NCBI RefSeq assembly: GCF_004799035.1
Contig: NZ_MWIO01000046.1
Location: forward strand, 1-64,000
From: Rhodanobacter lindaniclasticus
GTDB lineage: Bacteria; Pseudomonadota; Gammaproteobacteria; Xanthomonadales; Rhodanobacteraceae
Direction: 5' to 3'
DNA length: 64,000 bases
Below, piece after piece: positions 57,292 to 64,000 of the stretch; the stretch's first letter is position 1; every line of letters starts with the position of its first letter. Made by a program: the position numbers and the translations under genes. A model generated the notes under the pieces. That model was given only the letters and a program-made list of their open reading frames with translations, was not told where the DNA came from and searched no databases.

Positions 57292-59306
57292 TGCATAAGA
57301 CGCGTAAAGGTTTTCCGCAGCACGGCTGGTTGCTGGCAGCGGCATTCATCGTCACAATGGTGGTCTACTGGCCGGGCCTTTCCGGCAGCTTCCTGTTCGA
57401 CGACTACCCCAACATCGTCGACAACCATAGCGTCCAGCCATCCAGCGCCAGCTTCTCGTCACTGGTCGGTGCCGCACTTTCTTCCCCGTCCAGCGAGTTC
57501 AAGAGGCCGCTGGCGTCGTTGAGCTTCGCGGCCAACTACCTCGTCAGTGGCCTCGATCCGTACTGGATGAAGGTGACCAACTTGGTAATTCACCTGCTGA
57601 ACGGCCTGCTGGCATTCCTGCTGGCACATGAACTGCTTCGCCTCGCCCTTGATCGACGAGCGAATCTTGCAGGCACTCGCGAGGGAGTCCCAACCAGCGT
57701 GAGGGCCGGCGAACAACAACGCATCGGAATCATCGCGGCCCTGATCGCCACCTGCTGGATGCTACTGCCGATCAACCTAACCGCCGTGCTGTACGTGGTG
57801 CAGCGCATGGAGAGCATGGCCAACTTGTTCGTGCTGCTCGGCCTACTCGGCTACATCTCCGGCCGCCGACGCATGTTGACTGCGATGCGACGCAATGCAT
57901 CGGACGAGGCTGGCAGGCTGCCAACGGGAAGGTTGGCCGGCATGCGAGGGTTTGCCTGGTGTGTAGTCAGCCTTGTCGCCTGTACCGGAGCGGGGGTACT
58001 GGCCAAGGAAACGGCGGTGATGCTGCCTCTGTATGCGGTGCTCGTCGAATGGATTCTGTTCGGCTTTCACCAACCGACTGGCCGCCCGGATTACCGCGTG
58101 GCCGGACTATTTGCCATCGTATTGTTGCTTCCGATGATCGCCGGCCTGGTATGGCTGGTCCCCGGCTTGCTCAATCCTGAAAACTGGGCGACTCGCGACT
58201 TCGACCTGCATACGCGACTACTCAGCGAAGCCCGCATCGTTGTCGACTATATCCGCTGGACAGTGCTGCCGACGCCAGATGCACTGTCGTTCTATCACGA
58301 TGATTTCGCGATCTCTACAAGTCTATTGAAACCATGGACCACCGTTGCCTGCGTCGTGGCACTTGCCGGATTGGCCACGCTGGCGTTTTGGCTGCGCAAG
58401 CGCCAGCCACTGGCGGCGTTGGGCATCGCTCTCTTCCTCGGCTGCCAGTTGCTTACCGGCACCATCATTCCGCTAGAGCTGATCTACGAGCACCGCAATT
58501 ATTTCGCCAGTTTTGGCTTGATGCTGGTAGTGGTGCCACTGCTCGCCGCACGCCGCGGGGAAGCCTTCGCCCTTCCTCGTCACGTGTTGCTAGGCGCGCT
58601 CATGGCCTGCTGGATCGCCCTCACTGCGCTCAGCGCTTACGCCTGGGGCAACCCGCTACGACTGGCAGAGGACCTGGCTGGCCGCGCGCCACAATCTCCA
58701 CGCGCTCAATACGAGCTGGGCCGCACCTACATCGTCTACTCGCACTACGATCCGACCTCGCCGTTCACCAAGCTGGCCTACGCGCCACTGGAGAAGGCCG
58801 CCGCCCTGCCCGAAGCCTCGATCCTCCCCGAGCAAGCGCTGATCTTCATGAACTCGCGCATGCATCTGCCGATCAGAGAGGCTTGGTGGGACAGCCTGAT
58901 CGCCAAACTCAAGGCCCGTCGCCCGGGCGTACAGGATGAAAGCTCGCTGGGCGCACTTACCCAGTGTGCGCGCGAAGGTCGCTGCGATCTGGCGAAGCAG
59001 CGCATGATCGAAGCCTATCTGGCCGCGTTGTCGCACCCGAACCCGAGCGCCCGGCTACTGTCGATGTACGGCGACTATGCGTGGAATGTGCTGGATGATC
59101 ACGAGCTCGGCGAACGCATGACCGCCGATGCCGTCAAGGCAGCACCAAACGAACCGGCCTATCGCATCACCTTGGTGCGGATGCTTGCCGCGCAGGGGCG
59201 CAGGACGGAGGCGCATGAAGCGCTGAAGGGTCTGCAGGCTCTCGACATAGGGGGAAGGCTGGGTACGACTCTAAGTGAGTTGAACGCCTTGCTTGGACTG
59301 AAGTGA
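57291..59306 (+). CDS. GT-C-like membrane glycosyltransferase with C-terminal helical repeats (second paralogue)
   Basis: This 671-aa protein has the same layout as its neighbour: TM helix, GLSGSFLFDDYPNIVDNHSV (Asp-Asp 37-38), LVIHLLNGLLAFLLAHELLR, a multi-helix membrane core, and a soluble TPR-like tail (LGERMTADAVKAAPNEPAYR). The two differ enough that they are old duplicates, so donor or acceptor specificity may differ. It is coupled to the first by TGATG. Codons are less GC-rich than in the housekeeping genes to the left. Confidence 0.75.
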   Translation: MHKTRKGFPQHGWLLAAAFIVTMVVYWPGLSGSFLFDDYPNIVDNHSVQPSSASFSSLVGAALSSPSSEFKRPLASLSFAANYLVSGLDPYWMKVTNLVIHLLNGLLAFLLAHELLRLALDRRANLAGTREGVPTSVRAGEQQRIGIIAALIATCWMLLPINLTAVLYVVQRMESMANLFVLLGLLGYISGRRRMLTAMRRNASDEAGRLPTGRLAGMRGFAWCVVSLVACTGAGVLAKETAVMLPLYAVLVEWILFGFHQPTGRPDYRVAGLFAIVLLLPMIAGLVWLVPGLLNPENWATRDFDLHTRLLSEARIVVDYIRWTVLPTPDALSFYHDDFAISTSLLKPWTTVACVVALAGLATLAFWLRKRQPLAALGIALFLGCQLLTGTIIPLELIYEHRNYFASFGLMLVVVPLLAARRGEAFALPRHVLLGALMACWIALTALSAYAWGNPLRLAEDLAGRAPQSPRAQYELGRTYIVYSHYDPTSPFTKLAYAPLEKAAALPEASILPEQALIFMNSRMHLPIREAWWDSLIAKLKARRPGVQDESSLGALTQCAREGRCDLAKQRMIEAYLAALSHPNPSARLLSMYGDYAWNVLDDHELGERMTADAVKAAPNEPAYRITLVRMLAAQGRRTEAHEALKGLQALDIGGRLGTTLSELNALLGLK

Positions 59307-59400
59307 GTCGAGAATCCCGCCCAGGAATGGGCACAGCCATTATCATGCATGCCTTGCTTGATTCAACACATGATCACCGAACGTAAGGGGCGGGCAACGC

Positions 59401-60579
59401 GTGGCTAGCAAAACTATTCGCAGCAAAGCCGACCTCGCCATCAATGGCGCACCGCCGGCGTTCGACCAGCCACTGCATGTCGGCCGACCCAACATCGGTG
59501 ATCGCGACGCGTTCCTGCAGCGGGTCAACCAGATTCTCGACAATCAATGGCTGACCAACAACGGCCCGATGGTTCAGGAGTTCGAGCGACAAATTGCCGA
59601 GCGCCTCGGTGTCAAACACTGCGTGGCGATGTGCAACGGTACCATCGCGCTGGAGATTGCCATCCGTGCGCTAGGACTGTCCGGCGAGGTGATCGTACCA
59701 TCGTGGACCTTCGTGGCCACCGCACACGCGCTGTACTGGCAGGGCATCACGCCGGTGTTCGCCGACATCGACCCAGCCACCCACAACCTCGACTCGGGGG
59801 CCGTGCGGCGCATGATCACGCCGCGCACCACCGGCATCATCGGCGTGCATTTGTGGGGTCGCGCGGCACCCGTTGACGAACTGCAAGCCATCGCCGACGA
59901 GCACGGTCTGAAACTGATGTTCGATGCTGCGCATGCGTTCGGCAGCACCTATCACGGCCAGAGCATCGGCCGTTTCGGTGAGTGCGAGGTCTTCAGCTTC
60001 CACGCCACCAAGGCCTTCAACACGATGGAAGGCGGCGCCGTCACGACCAACGACGACAGGTTGGCAGACGCGATGCGCCTAATGCGCAACTTCGGTTTCA
60101 AGGGCTACGACAACGTCATCCACCCCGGGATCAATGGCAAGATGATCGAGGTTTGCGCCGCCATGGGACTGGCGAACCTCAGTGGTTTCGACGAGGTGAT
60201 AGCCATCAATCGGCGCAATCATTCTGCCTACCACGAGGCGCTGGCCGGCATCCCCGGCATCACGCTGCTGGGCTACGACCCAGCCGAGCGCAACAGCCAT
60301 CATTATGTGGTGGTCGAGGTGGATGAAACCTGCCCCATCTCGCGCGACGCCATCATCGCCGCCCTGCACGCCGAGAACATCCTGGCACGCAAATATTTCT
60401 GGCCGGGTTGTCACATGATGAAGCCCTACCGCGACCTGTTCCCGCACACGGGGTTGCTGCTGCCGCACAGCGAGGCAGTGGCCAGCCGCGTGATCGTGCT
60501 ACCCAATGGTGGGGCGATAAACGAGGCGATGATATCGACCCTTCGCGATATTCTCGCCGTTTCCACTCATGAGGCCTGA
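59401..60579 (+). CDS. DegT/DnrJ/EryC1-family sugar aminotransferase
   Basis: This 392-aa PLP enzyme should transaminate a nucleotide-activated keto-sugar. The PLP lysine is in CEVFSFHATKAFNTMEGG (Lys204), with EVIVPSWTFVATAHALYW and LMFDAAHAFGSTYHGQSIG as cofactor-site segments. The SFHATK form is typical of 4-amino-4,6-dideoxy sugar (VioA-type) aminotransferases. GTG 59401 has AAGGGG about 10 nt upstream. It heads a run of overlapping genes for an acylated sugar. Confidence 0.92.
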   Translation: MASKTIRSKADLAINGAPPAFDQPLHVGRPNIGDRDAFLQRVNQILDNQWLTNNGPMVQEFERQIAERLGVKHCVAMCNGTIALEIAIRALGLSGEVIVPSWTFVATAHALYWQGITPVFADIDPATHNLDSGAVRRMITPRTTGIIGVHLWGRAAPVDELQAIADEHGLKLMFDAAHAFGSTYHGQSIGRFGECEVFSFHATKAFNTMEGGAVTTNDDRLADAMRLMRNFGFKGYDNVIHPGINGKMIEVCAAMGLANLSGFDEVIAINRRNHSAYHEALAGIPGITLLGYDPAERNSHHYVVVEVDETCPISRDAIIAALHAENILARKYFWPGCHMMKPYRDLFPHTGLLLPHSEAVASRVIVLPNGGAINEAMISTLRDILAVSTHEA

Positions 60580-60582
60580 TCC

Positions 60583-60822
60583 ATGACTATCGAAGATTTC
60601 ATCGACAAGTTCGCCTTCGCCATCGAGGTCGACACCAACACGCTGGCGCCGGACACCCATTTCAAGACGCTGCCGAGTTGGGATTCGCTCAACACGCTGG
60701 CTGTAATTGCGATGGCGGACGCCGACTACGGCGTGACCGTGACGGGGCGTGACATCGAAGCCGCCACGACCGTGGCTGACATGTGGGCCGTCGTATCCTC
60801 GAAGTGCGTGGCGACGGAATGA
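60583..60822 (+). CDS. acyl carrier protein
   Basis: In this 79-aa protein the phosphopantetheine site is Ser35 in LPSWDSLNTLAVIAMADA, within a standard four-helix ACP. It is not the fatty-acid AcpP (usual DSLDTVEL), so it is a dedicated carrier for the adjoining ketosynthase. It overlaps the ketosynthase start by ATGA. Confidence 0.92.
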   Translation: MTIEDFIDKFAFAIEVDTNTLAPDTHFKTLPSWDSLNTLAVIAMADADYGVTVTGRDIEAATTVADMWAVVSSKCVATE

Positions 60823-61880
60823 ACGCCATCACGGGAGTCGCCCTGCGGGCGGTTGCCGCGGCGACGCCGGCGCGCGTGGTGCGCACGGCGGATTACACCT
60901 ACCTTAATCCCGATGAACGCAGGCGATTCCAGAAGGCAACGGGCATTTCCGAACGTCGTATTGTCGCCGCTGGACAATGCGCCTCGGATCTTTGCCTGAC
61001 AGCAGCCAAAGCGGTACTGGAGCATCTTGGCTGGGATCCGGCCAGCATCGGCGCGCTGATCCTGATTACCCAAACCGGTGACCAGCCAGTGCCAGCCACC
61101 AGCATCGTGTTGCAGGACAAGCTGAGGCTTCCGCAAAGTTGCCTGGCATTCGACATCAACCTGGGTTGCTCCAGCTACCCGTACGGCCTGGCGGTGGTTG
61201 GGTCGATGATACGCACGCTGGGCATCGCGCGGGCCTTGCTGCTGGTTGGCGATGTCTCCAGCCGCGTCTGTGCCGAGCACGACAAGAGTGCGTGGCCGCT
61301 ATTCGGCGATGCCGGTTCAGCCACCGCGCTGGAACTCGACGAGAACGCGCCGCCCATCCACGTCGACCTGTGCTCGGACGGCGCCGGCAAGGACGCGATC
61401 ATCATCCCCGGTGGCGGCTTGGCCTCGCGACTGCCTCCGGTGGACGGCCACCTCGTCGATGCGACTGGTAGCGATGGCGTGCAACGCCACGCTGGAAACT
61501 TGGTGCTGCGCGGCGCGGACATCTTCAGCTTCGCCATCTCCCGTGTGCCCGGCAGCATTCAGCGCGCGATGTCTGCCAGTGGGCGCGCGGCACAGGATTT
61601 CGACTTCCTGCTGCTGCACCAGGCGAACAAGATGATCAACGACACCATTGCCCGCAAACTGGGGTTCGCGCCGGATCGTGTGCCCACGTCAATCGAGCAC
61701 TACGGCAACACCAGCTCCGCCTCCATCCCGGTCACCCTCTGCGCCAACGCAGAGCTGTTCGCAATGCCGCGCTGGGTCGTGGCGTCCGGCTTCGGGGTGG
61801 GTCTGTCTTGGGGTAGCGCCACGTTCCAATTGCCGGCGGCTTCGGTCCTTCCCTGCATTGCGTCCGACGATGTCTATTGA
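60819..61880 (+). CDS. beta-ketoacyl-ACP synthase III (FabH-like)
   Basis: This 353-aa thiolase-fold condensing enzyme has the Cys-His-Asn triad visible: nucleophile Cys117 in NLGCSSYPYGLAVV, His in FLLLHQANKMINDTIA, and Asn in IEHYGNTSSASIPV. It would condense acetyl-CoA or another starter with malonyl on the adjacent ACP to give a 3-ketoacyl unit. It overlaps the Rieske gene by 11 nt. Confidence 0.93.
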   Translation: MNAITGVALRAVAAATPARVVRTADYTYLNPDERRRFQKATGISERRIVAAGQCASDLCLTAAKAVLEHLGWDPASIGALILITQTGDQPVPATSIVLQDKLRLPQSCLAFDINLGCSSYPYGLAVVGSMIRTLGIARALLLVGDVSSRVCAEHDKSAWPLFGDAGSATALELDENAPPIHVDLCSDGAGKDAIIIPGGGLASRLPPVDGHLVDATGSDGVQRHAGNLVLRGADIFSFAISRVPGSIQRAMSASGRAAQDFDFLLLHQANKMINDTIARKLGFAPDRVPTSIEHYGNTSSASIPVTLCANAELFAMPRWVVASGFGVGLSWGSATFQLPAASVLPCIASDDVY

Positions 61881-62907
61881 ACGGCGCGACTACAACGATT
61901 CGAATGTCTTCACGCGCGAGCTGGAGACGCTCTTCGCCGAGCGCCTGTTTGCCGGTACGCAGTCTGATTTCGCCCAGCTCGACGACTACCGCAGTCTGCG
62001 GATCGGGAACAAGGCCGTAAGCCTTCGCCGTACACGCGATGGCGTGCGGGCATTCAATAACGTCTGCCTGCACCGCAATGCCCTGATTGATCTGCCCGGT
62101 TGTGGCAACCGCCCCTTCCGTTGCAGCTATCACGGCTGGAGCTATACCAGTGACGGCAGCTTGGCTACGGCACCACTAGCCGACGTGGAGTGCATGACGC
62201 TGCGCCAGCTGGATACCTATCCCGTTAGTCAAACACATGGGCTGTATTTCCTCGGCCTTGCAGGAACGGCTCCGCCCATCGACGAAGTGGCACAAGTACT
62301 CGCCGACACCGGTGTCGTGCCAGATGCACCGTTCCACCATGCCAGCCTCGAACACGCCTGCAATTGGAAGCTGCTGGTAGAGAACGTATTGGAGGGTTAT
62401 CACCTCAGCTTTGTCCATGCCGACAGCTTCAGGCCGGCAGGTTTTACTTCCACCGGCCGCTACACCTGGCATGGCGGCCAATACACTTCCTGGAACGATA
62501 TGCTGCCTTCGGCCGCTTCGGACAAGAGCGCCACGATCCAGCGTTTAGCGCCTCAGGCAGGGCACTATTACCGTCACGCCTATGTCTTTCCCGACCTGTT
62601 CCTTTCCAATACGAACGGCTTGGTCGGCTTCCTGAGCCACGTGGTGCCCATCGATGCCGCGCATACACAGCTGGCCTGGCAACTGTTCGAGTTACCGGCG
62701 CTGAAGGCGCTGGCGCCTGCTCTGCGGCAACACATGAAGGATGAGGCGATCGCCTTCACGCAACAAGCGCTGGCCGAAGATAGAGTGCTGGTCGAAGCCT
62801 GCCAGTACGGCATGTCGGCCGAGGGGCCCGACGTGCAGTTGCAGCCGCAGGAGGCGCGCATCAGACACTTCCATGCGCTTTATCAGACAAGGATGGGGCA
62901 TGTTTGA
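61870..62907 (+). CDS. Rieske non-heme iron oxygenase (alpha subunit type)
   Basis: This 345-aa protein has a Rieske [2Fe-2S] site formed by Cys66 and His68 (NVCLHRNAL) and Cys85 and His88 (RCSYHGWSY). The mononuclear iron site is seen in NVLEGYHLSFVHADS with both His. Such oxygenases hydroxylate or demethylate substrates with electrons from a reductase, which is not encoded here. Its place inside a sugar and acyl gene run is unusual and suggests hydroxylation of the acyl group or sugar. It overlaps genes on both sides. Confidence 0.9.
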   Translation: MSIERRDYNDSNVFTRELETLFAERLFAGTQSDFAQLDDYRSLRIGNKAVSLRRTRDGVRAFNNVCLHRNALIDLPGCGNRPFRCSYHGWSYTSDGSLATAPLADVECMTLRQLDTYPVSQTHGLYFLGLAGTAPPIDEVAQVLADTGVVPDAPFHHASLEHACNWKLLVENVLEGYHLSFVHADSFRPAGFTSTGRYTWHGGQYTSWNDMLPSAASDKSATIQRLAPQAGHYYRHAYVFPDLFLSNTNGLVGFLSHVVPIDAAHTQLAWQLFELPALKALAPALRQHMKDEAIAFTQQALAEDRVLVEACQYGMSAEGPDVQLQPQEARIRHFHALYQTRMGHV

Positions 62908-63634
62908 CGGCAAGACGGTACTCGTCACTGGAGCGACCTCGGGGATCGGGTTCGCCACTGCGCAGCGACTGTTGGTGGAGGGTGCCCGTGTGGTGGCGGT
63001 AGGCCGCAACGCGCAGCGACTGGACGAACTCGTACGGCTTGGCGGCGATGCGGTCATGCCATTGGCTTTCGACCTGACGGCATTCGCGCGCTATCAAGAA
63101 ACGCTTGCCGCGGTGCCGGCACTGGACGGCCTCGTGCATTCGGCCGGTATCGTGGAGAACAACCCGCTGCGCTTCTTTTCTCTGGAAACGCACCAGCGCA
63201 TCGTGGCCATCAACCAGACCGCGCCGCTGGCGCTGGTGGCCGAGTTGGCGCGCGGCAACAAGCTCAACACGGGCAGTTCGGTGGTGCTGTTGTCGTCCAT
63301 CCTCGGCGCGCACGTGGGCATCAAGGGCACGGCCAGCTACGCCGGCACCAAGGCGGCGCTGGCCGCGTTCGCCCGTGTGATGGCACTGGAACTGGCGCAC
63401 AAGGGCATCCGCGTGAATTGCGTGGCCCCCGGCATGGTGCAGACCGAGCTAGTGGATCAACTGCACCAGTTGTCCGACGAGGCGCTGCAAGCCGACCGGG
63501 CCCGCTATCCGCTGGGCAAGCGCTACGCGACGGCACAGGAGGTGGCTGCCGCCATCCGTTTTCTGCTGTCGGCCGACGCCGCCTTCATGACCGGCCAGAC
63601 AATCGTGGTTGACGGAGGATTTACCGCCCAATGA
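62900..63634 (+). CDS. short-chain dehydrogenase/reductase (3-ketoacyl-ACP reductase-like)
   Basis: This 244-aa SDR has an NAD(P) loop LVTGATSGIGFATAQRL, VHSAGI in place of the usual NNAG strand, and the catalytic Ser...Tyr-x-x-x-Lys in SSILGAHVGIKGTASYAGTK. The C-terminal AAFMTGQTIVVDGGFTAQ is typical of FabG. With the ACP and ketosynthase next to it, reduction of a 3-ketoacyl-ACP is the simplest role, though a sugar could also be the substrate. Confidence 0.92.
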   Translation: MFDGKTVLVTGATSGIGFATAQRLLVEGARVVAVGRNAQRLDELVRLGGDAVMPLAFDLTAFARYQETLAAVPALDGLVHSAGIVENNPLRFFSLETHQRIVAINQTAPLALVAELARGNKLNTGSSVVLLSSILGAHVGIKGTASYAGTKAALAAFARVMALELAHKGIRVNCVAPGMVQTELVDQLHQLSDEALQADRARYPLGKRYATAQEVAAAIRFLLSADAAFMTGQTIVVDGGFTAQ

Positions 63635-64000
63635 GCACGCAACCGTTACTGATTCTGGGTTGTGGTGGCTTCGGTCGCGAGCTGGCTGCATGGATCGCAG
63701 CTCGCGACATGCCGTACGCGGTCGAGGGTTTCCTGGATGACGAAAAGCCACACGCCGCTGGTGTCCTGGGGCCGATAAGAGACCACCTGCCGGGGGAAGT
63801 GCATTACCTTACTGCCTTTGGTCAAGGGCGGGCGCGGCATCAGATTCGTCTGCAGCTTGAAGCGCGAGGTGCACGCTTCGCCACTTTGGTTTCGCCCGAT
63901 ACCATGACCGCCACGCCGCTGGCAGGTGCGGCCAACAGCATTTTTCTCGGCGCCTGCAGCATTTCTTCCAGCGTGGCATTGGGCGAGGACCTGCTGATCC
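63631..64000 (+). CDS. PglD/NeuD-like sugar O/N-acyltransferase, cut by right edge
   Basis: From ATG 63631 the frame reads STQPLLILGCGGFGRELAAW, the N-terminal Rossmann-like loop of the PglD/NeuD acyltransferase family. It goes on through EGFLDDEKPHAAG to the first hexapeptide-repeat turns near ANSIFLGACSISSSVALGED before the edge. These enzymes acylate the amino group or hydroxyl of nucleotide sugars. It overlaps the SDR by ATGA. The C-terminal half lies outside the window. Confidence 0.85.
   Translation, partial: MSTQPLLILGCGGFGRELAAWIAARDMPYAVEGFLDDEKPHAAGVLGPIRDHLPGEVHYLTAFGQGRARHQIRLQLEARGARFATLVSPDTMTATPLAGAANSIFLGACSISSSVALGEDLLI

Overview
The window is GC-rich chromosomal DNA from a gammaproteobacterium, most likely of the Xanthomonadales and close to Rhodanobacter, Dyella or Luteibacter. 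This rests on gene order (lolB-ispE-tRNA-Gln-prs-rplY-pth-ychF diverging from hemA-prfA; rsmD-coaD-ferredoxin-ggt diverging from ftsY), the FecI/FecR/TonB-receptor unit, and many GTAG-headed palindromes like those described in Stenotrophomonas. The genus is inference.

Layout. 0-0.6 kb: tRNA-Tyr, tRNA-Gly and tRNA-Thr lead into tuf, of which only the first codons are present. 0.6-10 kb: a hotdog thioesterase, a PP2C/anti-sigma kinase with its STAS partner, a secreted cyanophycinase-like peptidase, and a FecI-FecR-TonB receptor system. 10-24.6 kb: housekeeping blocks for translation, PRPP and isoprenoid synthesis, lipoprotein localisation, heme and release factor 1, followed by small redox and acetyltransferase genes. 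24.6-33 kb: an AidB-like acyl-CoA dehydrogenase, a half-length asparaginase-like protein, an FHA protein with a two-TM serine/threonine kinase and a LysM lipoprotein, and a secreted M4 metallopeptidase. 33-53 kb: sufT, a pnt transhydrogenase locus split by an oppositely oriented sigma-factor unit, nucleotide and repair enzymes, ggt, ferredoxin, coaD, rsmD, ftsY, mutY and an S9 peptidase.

53-64 kb is the accessory-looking part. It holds a HicA/HicB pair, two tandem type IV pilins each with a sigma-54-like promoter, and two paralogous membrane proteins that look like GT-C glycosyltransferases with helical-repeat tails. A tightly overlapped run follows (aminotransferase, acyl carrier protein, ketoacyl-ACP synthase III, Rieske oxygenase, SDR, PglD/NeuD-like transferase) that continues past the right edge. 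I read it as a surface-glycan or pilin-glycan locus that makes an acylated amino sugar with an unusual oxygenase step.

The most unusual non-coding signal is at 46415-46704 between rsmD and coaD: a 32-bp outer inverted repeat encloses three back-to-back hairpins of 98, 30 and 98 nt with no unpaired base at any junction. Other notable points are a GNAT-IspE fusion frame, GTAG palindromes whose TAG is the stop codon of four different genes, a triple hairpin repeat between prs and rplY, and a likely leaderless hicA with its operator inside the promoter spacer.
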